A stretch of DNA of 64,000 bases from an uncultured Desulfosarcina sp. (GCF_963668215.1 NZ_OY764190.1:2108001-2172000); one strand, 5' to 3'. Positions 25,890 through 34,383 are shown, counted from the stretch's first letter. Notes: generated from the sequence alone by a model not told the origin. Numbers and translations: made by a program.

Positions 25890-28800
25890 CTACCGCGGCA
25901 GCCGGATCACGAAACGGGTTCCCCCGCCTTCCGTTTCATGCACACGCATCTCGCCACCATGATCCTCGGCGATGATGAAGTAGGAGACCGACAACCCCAG
26001 GCCCGTTCCTTTCCCCGCCGGTTTGGTGGTGAAGAAGGGTTCGAAAATGCGCCGCCGGGTCGCCTCGTCCATGCCAGGCCCGTTGCCCTCGATTTCCACC
26101 CGCACCCAATCGCCATCGTTTTTAACCCGCAGCATGAATGCCGGCGGCTCGGGTGCATCGGTCGCCTCTGTCATGGCCTCGGCGCCGTTTTTCAGGATGT
26201 TCATGAATACCTGCTGGAGCTTGCCGGCTTCGCAGGGTACGGGAGATGTCATCGGGTCGTACTCCCGTTCAACACGAACCTGTTTGAAATCGTAATGCTT
26301 TTTCATGTTGTAGTCGGTCCTGAGCAGCTCGATGGTTTGATCGAGCAGCGCGCCGAGGTCGTGACTGGAAGCCACTTTTTCGCTCTTGCGCGCGAAGCTT
26401 AGCATGTTTCGGACGATGGCGGCGGCGCGGTTTCCGGACTCGCGGATATTGCCAAGCAGGTCGGGCAGTCTGCGCAGCTTTAGGTAGGACTTGATGGCCG
26501 TCAGGGTCGTACCGGCGGTTTCGGCGGCCTTATGATTGGCCGGCAGATCGCCCAGCAGGCGGTTCTCCAGAACCGCTGCGCTTTGCACGATGCCGGCCAG
26601 GGGGTTGTTGATCTCATGCGCCATGCCCGCGGCCAGGCCGCCCACGGAAAGCATTTTCTCGTTCTGGATCATCATCTCTTCCAGGCGCACCTGCTGGGTT
26701 ACGTCGTCCACCCGGATCACGGCGCCTTCAACACCATTGGCAACCAAGGGGAAAATGGTCACGTCTTCATAGCGGGTTTCATGCTGCCTTTCTATCGGTA
26801 CTTTCACGTCCCGGAGCACCCGGCGCTCCCGGATGGACGCCTTGATGTTGTTCATTTGTTCCGTTAATCTGGGAAAAACGTCCGCCAAATGCCTGGATTG
26901 GGCATTCATTACGCTTATCCCGGTGACCTGCTCTGCCTGGCGATTCCATTGGGTCACCCGGCCATCACGGTCCACCCCTACCAGCACCGAAGGCATGGAA
27001 TCGATAATATTCGAAAGGTAGTTTTTAAGATGGCGAAGCTCCGCTTCCGCTTTTTTTTCTTCGGTAATATCCCTGAATTCAGCCGATCTAACTTGTTTGC
27101 CTTTGTATGGTATATTGCGGGCTGCCAACCGGATTGGAAATTTTTCTCCGTTTTTGCGCAAGCCGGTGGCCTCATATGGTTTTTCGTAGCCGGAGGCGAT
27201 CTTGTCCATTACCATTTTTCTGGATTCTTCCGCGATCAGCAACATCCCGTCCATTCCAATCAGTTCATCCACAGAATAACCGGTTATTTCCGATAACCCT
27301 TGATTGCATTCCAGAATGCGCCCTTTGTCGTGGATCGTTATGCCGCCAAAGGAAGCGTTGTGAAGGGCTTTATAACGAGTTTCACTTTCTTTTAGCTGAT
27401 GAATGAGGCTGCGAAGTTCCTCTTCGTCCTGCTTTCGCTGGGTAATATCGCTGACGACACCGACGACACCCACAATACGCCCATCGGCATTCCTGAGGCA
27501 CGAAAAGCTGTCCCGAAACCATGCCATTTCCCCGCTGGGCAGTGGCAGTTGGATTTCTATATTTCCGGCCGATTCACCGGTCATCGTTTTCCGGATATTT
27601 TTCTCCACGTCTGTATTTTTAAGCACCGGGAATGCTTCCCAGGGGATTTTTCCGATAGCGTGCTCTTTTTTCGACGAGACCATATTCGCCATCGAACGGT
27701 TGAAAATCGTACATTTGAAATTCCTGTCTAACACCAAAAGACCTTCATTCATCGATTCCAAAATATTATTTAGCAGTTGTTCGTTTTCCCGCAACGCCTC
27801 CTCCGCCCGTTTACGCTCGGTGATATCGGCGTGCGTGCCGATGAAACGGGTGGGCTTCCCCTTGTCATCCGGGGCAACGAGTTTGCCTTTGGCCCGAATC
27901 CACATATAACTTCCGTCTTTGCGCTGAAACCTGAACTCCACCTCAAAGGCATCCAGCCGTCCTTCCAGATATTGATCGTTGGCTGTTGTCACTCGTTTTA
28001 GGTCGTCTTTGTGAATGCGTTTCAGAATTTCGTCGTATGTGGCTGGAAAATCATCGGGCCGATATCCGGCCATGGTGTAATAACGAGGATCCAGATAAAG
28101 GTCGTCTTCAGGGATATTCCAGTCCCAGATGCCCTCATTGGCACCCGACAAGGCCAGCTCCAAACGCTGTTCGCTCTCCTTTAACGCATCTTCCATTAAC
28201 TTGCGCTCGGTAATGTCCTGAACAAAGGCAACATGGAACGTTTGGTCCTCGAACCGTACCAGGTTTTGGATGACCTCAATCGGAAAAATTTCACCGCTCC
28301 TGCATCTGTGCAGGGATTCGATGGTCGTGGACCCGAGTTTTTCCAAAGCGTCTCTGCTGCGTGTCCATACCTCGGCATCGAAATTGGGATCGACATCGGA
28401 GACGGTCATGCGGCAAAGCTCCTCCCGGGAGTAGCCGAGTCTGGCGCAGCCCTTTTCATTGACATCGAGAACTTCCCCGTTCGGCCCCATTTTCCAGATG
28501 CCGATGGGAGCCTTGTCAAAAATGAACTGGGTCAGGCGAAGGGATTCTTCAATTCGTTTTCTTTCGGCGATGAACCGTGCCTGCTGGACATTTTGATAGG
28601 CCGACGTGGAAAGTTGGTTGGCCACCGTAAACAACATGTGAGCGACTCTTTCGAATTGATCCTGAGACATTATGGGCACCTGGCGATACGCATCTAGAAA
28701 TGCGCTTTCGTCCGCGCCGAGTTCACGGGCATAGGCCATAATGTCTTCTTCTTCCTGGATCTCGTTGCGGACCTGGCCGATCAACCAGTTGGCGATATGG

Positions 28801-29195
28801 CGCCCGCCGACGGTGATACTGGCGCCCGCGTCGCACAAGCCGGCACTCAGGCACGGCTGAATGTTGGGTCCGGCCGGATTGTGCCGCCCAACCATCGCAT
28901 CGGAGAACTTGCAGTTTTTGCTTCCCTTTTCGGTATTGCGGATGAACTGGCTGCAAAGCGCCGCGAAGTTGCTCGGCTTTGTTATGGGTGTACCGTCCGG
29001 ATGGGTAATCAGGGCCGCAACGCCAAAGGCATCGGCAAACAAGTCCTGGATCTGCTGAATATCGGACAGATTGAACAGATTTTCAAAGGCGATGCTTTCC
29101 ACATCCTCCAGCGGTCGCGTCAAGGTCTCAACCCGTTTTCGCATCTCCCGCAGTTCATCGATCAGCTGGGATCGGGTTTTGTTTTCGTCTTTCAT
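25890..29195 (-). CDS. PocR/multi-PAS sensor histidine kinase
   Basis: The protein of about 1101 residues has no obvious membrane helix, so it is probably cytosolic. Domains in order: short coiled coil (1-35); PocR ligand-binding domain (about 40-210, LFADAFGVAALITHPDGTPI and a Cys cluster CSQF...NCKF...CLSAGLCDAG); about five PAS domains with PAC motifs (215-845); HisKA with phospho-acceptor GMAHEINNPLAG near residue 858; and HATPase with N box MNILKNGAEAM. The G1 box reads GNGPGM instead of DNGPGM (Gly at about 1037), altering a nucleotide-binding Asp. The ATG at 29195 has GGGGAG 7 bases upstream. No response regulator is adjacent. Confidence 0.9.
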   Translation of the reverse strand: MKDENKTRSQLIDELREMRKRVETLTRPLEDVESIAFENLFNLSDIQQIQDLFADAFGVAALITHPDGTPITKPSNFAALCSQFIRNTEKGSKNCKFSDAMVGRHNPAGPNIQPCLSAGLCDAGASITVGGRHIANWLIGQVRNEIQEEEDIMAYARELGADESAFLDAYRQVPIMSQDQFERVAHMLFTVANQLSTSAYQNVQQARFIAERKRIEESLRLTQFIFDKAPIGIWKMGPNGEVLDVNEKGCARLGYSREELCRMTVSDVDPNFDAEVWTRSRDALEKLGSTTIESLHRCRSGEIFPIEVIQNLVRFEDQTFHVAFVQDITERKLMEDALKESEQRLELALSGANEGIWDWNIPEDDLYLDPRYYTMAGYRPDDFPATYDEILKRIHKDDLKRVTTANDQYLEGRLDAFEVEFRFQRKDGSYMWIRAKGKLVAPDDKGKPTRFIGTHADITERKRAEEALRENEQLLNNILESMNEGLLVLDRNFKCTIFNRSMANMVSSKKEHAIGKIPWEAFPVLKNTDVEKNIRKTMTGESAGNIEIQLPLPSGEMAWFRDSFSCLRNADGRIVGVVGVVSDITQRKQDEEELRSLIHQLKESETRYKALHNASFGGITIHDKGRILECNQGLSEITGYSVDELIGMDGMLLIAEESRKMVMDKIASGYEKPYEATGLRKNGEKFPIRLAARNIPYKGKQVRSAEFRDITEEKKAEAELRHLKNYLSNIIDSMPSVLVGVDRDGRVTQWNRQAEQVTGISVMNAQSRHLADVFPRLTEQMNNIKASIRERRVLRDVKVPIERQHETRYEDVTIFPLVANGVEGAVIRVDDVTQQVRLEEMMIQNEKMLSVGGLAAGMAHEINNPLAGIVQSAAVLENRLLGDLPANHKAAETAGTTLTAIKSYLKLRRLPDLLGNIRESGNRAAAIVRNMLSFARKSEKVASSHDLGALLDQTIELLRTDYNMKKHYDFKQVRVEREYDPMTSPVPCEAGKLQQVFMNILKNGAEAMTEATDAPEPPAFMLRVKNDGDWVRVEIEGNGPGMDEATRRRIFEPFFTTKPAGKGTGLGLSVSYFIIAEDHGGEMRVHETEGGGTRFVIRLPR

Positions 29196-29582
29196 CTTGC
29201 TGCTCCCCAATACAACAATAATTGAGTTGTCTCTTGTCCTTCATGGGCGGACGAATCACGAATCATTTCAGGCCGGCGAATAAAAGATGCCGGACAGAAT
29301 GATCAAAAAAAACCGGTACCGGAAAACCGATTCGGGGCAGAAAAACAAATGGGAAAGGTCAGGATTCTGCTGCAGATGGGCTGTGCCAATAAGAACGACA
29401 ACGCTCTTTCCCGAGGATGTCTGCGATCAAGGGTCGCGTTAGTCTGGAAATTATCGGCGGTTCGTTGTTTTTATTGATTAAAAATGTTTGTTTTAAAACA
29501 GTTTAGGGAATGTTGGGGGCCGACGCAAGAAAAATACCCACCAGAAAAATATCCCGGCGACTGATTTATTTTTTTATGGCCG
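29196..29582. other. Upstream region of the histidine kinase, no gene seen
   Basis: About 390 bases with no convincing coding frame. It should contain the kinase promoter, but no strong sigma-70 pair was recognised. A minus-strand TTGGCAC at 29383-29389 resembles a sigma-54 -24 box but has no GC at the required distance. Confidence 0.4.
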
Positions 29583-29661
29583 CAAAAAAAGAGACAAGGC
29601 CCGTGCAGGGGCCTTGTCCAAGTGAGGTGGAGAGTGGAGATGAGATGGAGGTCGATCTTGT
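29583..29661 (-). ncRNA. Candidate sigma-54-dependent small RNA 1
   Basis: From the start predicted by the upstream sigma-54 promoter (about 29661) to the T run, the minus-strand transcript would be about 79 bases. Its first half is an unstructured pyrimidine-rich stretch with CCTCC, two CTCC and ACCTC motifs, complementary to Shine-Dalgarno sequences. Then comes a perfect 10-bp hairpin (GACAAGGCCC paired with GGGCCTTGTC, 29593-29618, 6-base loop) followed by CTC and seven Ts, a textbook terminator. No reading frame in it looks coding. Architecture is compatible with a trans-acting sRNA that blocks ribosome binding. Boundaries are predictions. Confidence 0.6.
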
Positions 29662-29670
29662 TCATGAATA

Positions 29671-29688
29671 CAGCAGGTTGCATGCCAA
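29671..29688 (-). promoter_or_regulatory. Sigma-54 promoter of candidate sRNA 1
   Basis: On the minus strand the sequence TTGGCATGCAACCTGCT has the invariant GG and GC separated by exactly 10 bases. It agrees with the consensus TTGGCACG-N4-TTGCW except for T for C in the -24 box and C for T in the -12 box. The same variant core is found 331 bases to the right. Confidence 0.65.
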
Positions 29689-29759
29689 CACATATTTAAA
29701 TATTTTTAGGTAATAATAAAAGAATGTTATGTTGTTTTTGGAAATGATCGAATATAGCT

Positions 29760-29820
29760 GTCTCGATTAAAAAGCGTGGTAATTTGAGATTTAGTCTCGA
29801 AAAAGGAAAAATATTGAGAC
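29760..29820. promoter_or_regulatory. Possible activator-binding repeats upstream of sRNA 1
   Basis: Copies of GTCTCGA / TTGAGAC-like sequence occur at 29760-29766, 29784-29790 (TTGAGAT), 29794-29800 and 29814-29820. They alternate in orientation, about 100-160 bases upstream of the predicted start. This is where enhancer-binding proteins for sigma-54 promoters normally sit. No matching regulator is in the window. Confidence 0.4.
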
Positions 29821-29847
29821 AATAAAATAGGATTGGCGATAGGGTTC

Positions 29848-29992
29848 TGTAGAAACAGAGCAAGCCCCTGGGCAAGGGGCTTGTTCTTGGGAGAGGAGCG
29901 AGCGTTTGTGATCCGTTCCGTTGACTGTCTGGTCCCGTAATGGCCAGCACAGTACCAACAGCGATCAATGGGTTATGGTATCCTTCGCTGGA
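29848..29992 (-). ncRNA. Candidate sigma-54-dependent small RNA 2
   Basis: The transcript predicted from the sigma-54 promoter at 30003-30019 would start near 29992 and run about 145 bases. It ends with a hairpin GAGCAAGCCCCT/AGGGGCTTGTTC (29859-29885, one G-T pair), then a modest T-rich tail (CTGTTTCT). Immediately before the hairpin is a pyrimidine tract with CTCCTCTCCC, again complementary to purine-rich ribosome sites. A short open frame exists but runs through the hairpin, so coding is unlikely. Longer than candidate 1 but of the same plan. Confidence 0.5.
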
Positions 29993-30002
29993 TAATACTC
30001 AT

Positions 30003-30019
30003 AGCAGCTGTCGTGCCAA
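30003..30019 (-). promoter_or_regulatory. Sigma-54 promoter of candidate sRNA 2
   Basis: The minus strand reads TTGGCACGACAGCTGCT: a perfect TTGGCACG -24 element, GG-N10-GC spacing, and a CTGCT -12 element (consensus TTGCW). This is the best sigma-54 site noticed in the window. Confidence 0.72.
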
Positions 30020-30069
30020 CATTAGATATAATATAAAATCAAGTGGTTGTTATTTTGCGAGCCCGCAAG

Positions 30070-30111
30070 TTTGACACATTTTGTCAAAATCGGTTGCGCA
30101 AATTGTCAAAA
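30070..30111. promoter_or_regulatory. Repeated TTGTCAAAA sites upstream of sRNA 2, possible enhancer
   Basis: TTGTCAAAA occurs at 30081-30089 and 30103-30111, 22 bases (about two helical turns) apart. An inverted copy, TTTGACA, is at 30070-30076, forming the palindrome TTTGACA-CATT-TTGTCAAA. They lie about 78-119 bases upstream of the predicted start, the expected place for an activator of a sigma-54 promoter. Confidence 0.5.
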
Positions 30112-30187
30112 GAAAAGCCCCTGCAGGATATGGGCTGCAGGGGCTTTATGGAGGTTGGTAGAATGGAGGATAATGGCATTTTTCCAT
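30107..30187 (-). ncRNA. Candidate small RNA 3, same plan, promoter uncertain
   Basis: A perfect 13-bp hairpin (AAAGCCCCTGCAG with CTGCAGGGGCTTT, 30114-30147) is followed on the minus strand by TCTTTTG. It is preceded by a pyrimidine-rich stretch with two CCTCC motifs. A small 5' hairpin (AATGG...CCATT) could form. Only imperfect sigma-54 boxes are upstream: GGCAT-N-TTCT near 30199-30212 lacks the -12 G, and another near 30245-30260 has N9 spacing. It may instead be a terminator for upstream transcription. Confidence 0.35.
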
Positions 30188-30327
30188 TCCTGAGTTAAGA
30201 ACCGGTTATGCCGGATCGGTTACATCCCGGTTTTTCCCTCTAATAAGCAGCTAACATCCATTTTGTTAAAAAACTTGAAGATCCAGTTTCACTGGGAACA
30301 TTGCTAACCTGGAAAAGGGACCAGAAG

Positions 30328-30367
30328 GCCCGGGTTGAAAGCGGCATGCTTTCAGCTTGGGCTTTTT
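30328..30367 (+). terminator. Strong hairpin terminator downstream of the PAS gene
   Basis: GCCCGGGTTGAAAGC (30328-30342) pairs with GCTTTCAGCTTGGGC (30348-30362), a 15-bp stem with three G-T pairs and a 5-base loop, followed by TTTTT on the plus strand. On the minus strand it lies 46 bases after the PAS gene stop, so it could also end that transcript, although the tail there is less T-rich. It may work in both directions. Confidence 0.55.
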
Positions 30368-30412
30368 CATTACCGCAACAGATACGGCCTCGTCCTGTGA
30401 ACAAGATCACCT

Positions 30413-31078
30413 CTATGTCAACTTGTTTGTTCCCAGGCCGGGGTAAAAAACATCCTTGCAGTCCGGACATATGGTGTGGGTAAAGTCGGAATCGGTGTGT
30501 TCTTGAACATATGCATCCAGCGGCCACCATTTTCCGGATTCGTCACGGATTCTCCTGCAACCGCTGCAAACGGGCAGCAATGCTTGCAACACCTTGATTT
30601 CTTTCAGCAGACGTTCTTTTTCCGCCAATGCAGCAGCCAGTTCCCGGTTCTTTTTTTTCATTTGCAGTTCAGCTGTTTTTCTGGCGGTAATATCCCTTGT
30701 AACGCCCACAATCTTGAGCGGGTGGCCTGGCTCTTCCAGTAACTTGGCCTTTATTTCAACCCAGTATTTGCTGCCATTTTTGCGAATGGCTTCCATTTCA
30801 AACGATTTTGCCTCATGTTTGCCTTTATCATAGTCATCAAGCGCCGTCTCCAACATCTCCACCGCAATTTCGGCATCCTGCGGAGTGAGTTCCTCGAGAA
30901 TCGACCGGCCGATAAGCTCTGTTGCCGTGTACCCGTCCCGTCTGTTGAAGGGAGGGACAATATATTCGTATCTTAACGTCCCGGCATTCAGCACCCAGAT
31001 AGAATCCACCAGATTGCTCGTCAGGAGTTGGTTCTGGTTTTCGAGGTCTTCTAACTTTTCTTTGATAGATTGCCTCAT
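30413..31078 (-). CDS. PAS-domain protein with C-terminal zinc-ribbon-like segment
   Basis: The 221-residue protein has an N-terminal coiled coil, one PAS/PAC domain (DSIWVLNAGTLRYEYIVPPF; KNGSKYWVEIKAKLL; IVGVTRDITARKTAE), a linking coiled coil, and a C-terminal Cys pattern VCSGCRRIRDESGKWWPLDAY...HTICPDC. This last part is common at the end of PAS sensor proteins without a kinase, and the four Cys probably bind zinc. No output domain is visible, so it may pass a signal by protein contact. It neighbours the sRNA cluster and the PAS kinase. Confidence 0.82.
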   Translation of the reverse strand: MRQSIKEKLEDLENQNQLLTSNLVDSIWVLNAGTLRYEYIVPPFNRRDGYTATELIGRSILEELTPQDAEIAVEMLETALDDYDKGKHEAKSFEMEAIRKNGSKYWVEIKAKLLEEPGHPLKIVGVTRDITARKTAELQMKKKNRELAAALAEKERLLKEIKVLQALLPVCSGCRRIRDESGKWWPLDAYVQEHTDSDFTHTICPDCKDVFYPGLGTNKLT

Positions 31079-31211
31079 GGTTCACTTTCCTTGTCGTTCT
31101 AAAACCTGTTCATTTTTTGCTCGCGAACTTCATTCACAATAAATACCCGCATTGAGAGCAGGTAACTCAAGGAGCTTTACAGGTATGAATAGGACTGGGT
31201 AGGTCTGCCTC

Positions 31212-31583
31212 TCAGGGACAATAGAAATCCGTTCCTTTGACTTTGGCCCTCACACTTTTACCGCTTTCATCTTCCACAACGATTTCACACGGCGGCCGGC
31301 CAAATTTGGATGTGATTACCTCGTAGCGGCCATGACTGCATTTCGGGGCGCTGATGATTCGTTTGTCGCCTTTGGTCCCGGGCATTACAAACAGAACATC
31401 ACCTTCATTGCCACAACTGCCACTGATGCGCAGTTGACCCTTCACGAACTCGCAGACCTCTATCGTCGTTTCTTTTTGGCCTGGAACGCCGAATCCCGGT
31501 ATATTCTTGAAATCGAACCATTTGTTATCATCGCTGCAACCGAACAACAACAGGGCTATCAAAGGGATTAACCGTTTTTTCAT
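31212..31583 (-). CDS. Small predicted lipoprotein
   Basis: The 123-residue protein has a clear signal and lipobox (MKKRLIPLIALLLFGCS). The mature part has five Cys (VCEFVKGQLRISGSCGNEG, APKCSHGRYEV, PPCEIVV, DFYCP), suggesting disulfides and a small beta-rich domain. The start at 31583 gives a standard signal peptide; the frame continues to 31643 without need. Function not recognised. Confidence 0.7.
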   Translation of the reverse strand: MKKRLIPLIALLLFGCSDDNKWFDFKNIPGFGVPGQKETTIEVCEFVKGQLRISGSCGNEGDVLFVMPGTKGDKRIISAPKCSHGRYEVITSKFGRPPCEIVVEDESGKSVRAKVKGTDFYCP

Positions 31584-31767
31584 ATTGTCGAATCTCAACT
31601 TTGGATTGGAGTATTGATTCTGGTAAATCGGCGGATTTTGCAAAAACTTGAGCAGTGGCGGACACCTTGGATTTGTTACAGGGCAATCGTTTTCTTTTCC
31701 GGCTCAAGCCGGGCTGAAAAGGCCCGATAGATCTTATATCCACGACAAATACAAAGGAGGTTGCGTA

Positions 31768-32535
31768 ATGCAGAAAATCAAACTTTTGGTGATGACTTTT
31801 CTGGTTGTCTTGACAACAACCGCCTCAGCCGGAGCCGCTGGCGTGGAGTTCGCCGTAGGCGGGTGGATCCAGGAGCCAAGCGGGAGTTTGGGGTATAAGA
31901 TTTTAAGCGACAACGATATCTTGGATGTGGAAAGAGATCTGGGTTACGATTCTGAAAGCCGGATAACCGGACGGCTCAAGATCGACATGCCGCTCATGCT
32001 GCCCAACATTTACCTTATGGCTACTCCCATGGAATTCAAGGCCATGGGCCGCAAAGAAGGCGGGTTCAAATTCGGCGATGTTTTCTTCGACCCGGGTCCT
32101 TTCGAAACCGAAATCGTTCTGGATAATTTCGACTTCGGCCTGTATTACGGCTTCCCCCTGTTGGAAACGGCCACCTTCGATACATTGAACATCGATATCG
32201 GGCTCAACATCCGTTTTTACGACTACGACTTACGGGTTTGGCAGGCGTCAACCGGTCTCAATGAATCGGAAAACGGAATAATTCCCCTGCCCATGGTTTT
32301 TCTTGCGGTTCAGTTGCGCCCCCTCGACTGGCTCTCCTTCGAAGCCGAAGGCCGGGGCATCTCCTACAGTGGAAACGATGTTTACAGCCTGATCGGACGG
32401 GTCAAATTCAATTTCGCAGGGCCGTTTTTTGTCGCCGGTGGCTACCGCTACGAGAAGGTCGACCTCGACGAGAAGGATGTTTTGGCCGATATTGAAATCA
32501 GCGGTCCCTTTCTTGAGGCGGGATTTTCTTTCTGA
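31768..32535 (+). CDS. Outer-membrane beta-barrel protein, TIGR04219 family
   Basis: The 255-residue protein has a signal peptide cleaved near SAGAAG and alternating strands typical of a small outer-membrane barrel. The features YYGFPLLETATFDTLNIDIG, NIRFYDYDLRV, GEAQLRP-like AVQLRPLDWLSFEAEGRG and a final aromatic residue (GFSF) match the TIGR04219 family as I know it. Substrate unknown. AAAGGAGG lies 8 bases before the ATG. Confidence 0.8.
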   Translation: MQKIKLLVMTFLVVLTTTASAGAAGVEFAVGGWIQEPSGSLGYKILSDNDILDVERDLGYDSESRITGRLKIDMPLMLPNIYLMATPMEFKAMGRKEGGFKFGDVFFDPGPFETEIVLDNFDFGLYYGFPLLETATFDTLNIDIGLNIRFYDYDLRVWQASTGLNESENGIIPLPMVFLAVQLRPLDWLSFEAEGRGISYSGNDVYSLIGRVKFNFAGPFFVAGGYRYEKVDLDEKDVLADIEISGPFLEAGFSF

Positions 32536-32565
32536 TCGTATTCATCCCGGTTTATTCAGGTGGCA

Positions 32566-34038
32566 CTACTCCCGGCTTTTTTCGAAAGCACCGGCGATGT
32601 GATCCACGATCTGATCGATCCAGATGCACTCCCTTTCGTTGAAGGCGCTTTCCTTCAGCCGCCCGGCGAAGCAAAGGCCGATGGTCTGACCGTTGACGAC
32701 GATAGGGGCCAGGTAGGCGTGTTTGAAGGGTATCCTTCCAAACGGCGCGTGGGGAAGGCCGAGCCCTTCGGAACCGGCGCTCCATTCGATAGGCGCCTTT
32801 GTTTCGAAGCTGCGTACAATGGCTGAATTGGACTGGTCCATGGGAACGGCAAAATCCCGGGCGTTGATGTCCGCCACGGTGCCCACGTAAAATTTTCCCT
32901 GTAGCGTCGGCCGGGGACCCTTGACCAGAAAGGCAATGAAGATTTCGCTTTCCGGCAGACACCGGAACAGCGCCTCCTGGGCCAGCATCAGCAGTTGATT
33001 GATTTCGCCGTTGCGCTTGCGGCACAGGGCCAGTTCAGTGAGATAATTTCCGATCAGAACGTCGGGCGTATCGGCGGGGGCCGATGCGTCGATGGATGCG
33101 CCGAAATCCATGTGGGTGACGATCTCCATGGGACTGGCCTTGCCCCACTCCAGGATGTTGACCATCATTTCCACATCGTCACCGCTCAAGTTGAAGAAGT
33201 CTTTCACATTGGCGTCGGTTTCAAAGGTTTGACGGATCAGATCGGCAACGGAAAATTTCGGCTGGTCGAGAATTTTAGCGATGCTCCTTTCGGATTTGCG
33301 CAGGGAATTTTTTCCACCCGCCTGATCCCCGAAGAGCATGGCCGCCAGGGAAGCCGATTCTCCCACCAGTGAAATCAGCGGGTCGTCCGCCGCTTTTTTT
33401 TTATGGATGATGTGCTCCAGGTCTTCCGGCAGGTTGAAAAATGCCATTACGGCATCGCAGATTTCGTCATAGCGCACCTTGAAAATCTGGCGGCAGGCAC
33501 GATTGACGTCGATTTCTTTTTCGTGGATCAGTCGCTCCATTTCCTGGAACTGGTCCGGGAAGGTGTTCGCCAGGGCCAGTCCGGGCAGGCGGTACAGCAG
33601 TCCGGCAATGAAAATTTCTTCCGGATTGTCATGGCAATAGGCTTTGGACAGGGCCATGGCGAGAATACCGGAGAAATAGGAAACCGCATAAAGCTTGAGC
33701 AGTTTGCGCTTCTGCAGCGTTGCCATGGAGTGTCTGAACAGGCCCAGGCCCAAAGAAAGCAGATAGACCTTGTCGAAACCGAGGTAGGTCACGGCGGACG
33801 TTATGGTTTTGATGGGAAAGCGCGGGGCATAGTAGGAAGAGTTGACCGTGGCGAGAAGGTTGCTGGCCAGCCCGCAGTCCCGCATGATGACGGTGGCCAG
33901 GTCAAGGGTGCTGGACTCCTGTTTTCTGGCCAGTCGCGATATTTCAATGACCGTTTCGTTCAGGGCCGGCAGATTGCCTTTGCTGTGCATCTCTTCAATC
34001 AGTTCGCTCAATACAGCTTGTTCGTGTTCGGAAGGCAT
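32566..34038 (-). CDS. HDOD-domain protein with C-terminal GAF-like region
   Basis: The 490-residue protein has an N-terminal HDOD domain (GNLPALNETVIEISRLARKQESS, DCGLASNLLATVNSSYY, AVTYLGFDKVYLLSLGLGLF, FIAGLLYRLPGLALANTFP) where the HD metal ligands are missing, as usual. The second half (about 330-490) looks like a GAF/PAS-type sensory domain (LLMLAQEALFRCLPESEIFIAF...LAPIVVNGQTIGLCFAGRLKE). It is probably a cytosolic signalling scaffold, distinct from the single-domain HDOD protein at 12.2 kb. Confidence 0.85.
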   Translation of the reverse strand: MPSEHEQAVLSELIEEMHSKGNLPALNETVIEISRLARKQESSTLDLATVIMRDCGLASNLLATVNSSYYAPRFPIKTITSAVTYLGFDKVYLLSLGLGLFRHSMATLQKRKLLKLYAVSYFSGILAMALSKAYCHDNPEEIFIAGLLYRLPGLALANTFPDQFQEMERLIHEKEIDVNRACRQIFKVRYDEICDAVMAFFNLPEDLEHIIHKKKAADDPLISLVGESASLAAMLFGDQAGGKNSLRKSERSIAKILDQPKFSVADLIRQTFETDANVKDFFNLSGDDVEMMVNILEWGKASPMEIVTHMDFGASIDASAPADTPDVLIGNYLTELALCRKRNGEINQLLMLAQEALFRCLPESEIFIAFLVKGPRPTLQGKFYVGTVADINARDFAVPMDQSNSAIVRSFETKAPIEWSAGSEGLGLPHAPFGRIPFKHAYLAPIVVNGQTIGLCFAGRLKESAFNERECIWIDQIVDHIAGAFEKSRE

Positions 34039-34383
34039 CGAAAAAAGTTCTCCTCATGGGGCGTAACTGGATACAACCATCGTCTCGTCGGCCGGTCGGG
34101 CAGTATCGGTAATATCGGCCGATACAACGGCAAGCTTGAATATCCAACCTGCTTTCGTTCAAATTAAGGCATCAGTCATTCGGGGCGATTTTGCCAACCC
34201 CTCGGCACGGGAGGCCCTTTTGGGCGCAAAACCAATAATTCTGTTAGTTTTCAGGTCCTTGATTTATATGCGGTTGGTGCGATATAAATATTTCCTTACG
34301 ACATCCAGTTTGGGACTTTTAGGCAACGCCTCCGCTTCGTGGCCTTGCAGGGGCAGGACAAAGGATCGCAGCTACGGCAGCCC
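34039..34383. promoter_or_regulatory. Intergenic region with predicted promoter for the SLC12-like gene
   Basis: TTGATT (34259-34264) and TATAAA (34283-34288), 18 bases apart, form a good plus-strand promoter about 90 bases before the transporter start. The rest of the 345-base gap shows no coding frame or repeat I can support. Confidence 0.5.

Noticed and set aside
29381..29390. Minus-strand TTGGCAC at 29383-29389 as a third sigma-54 promoter
   Set aside because: The following GC is 12 bases after the GG instead of 10, and no hairpin transcript follows.
29696..29968. 90-codon minus-strand frame as a gene
   Set aside because: It reads straight through the sRNA 2 hairpin, has no ribosome site and ends in a low-complexity hydrophobic/aromatic tail.
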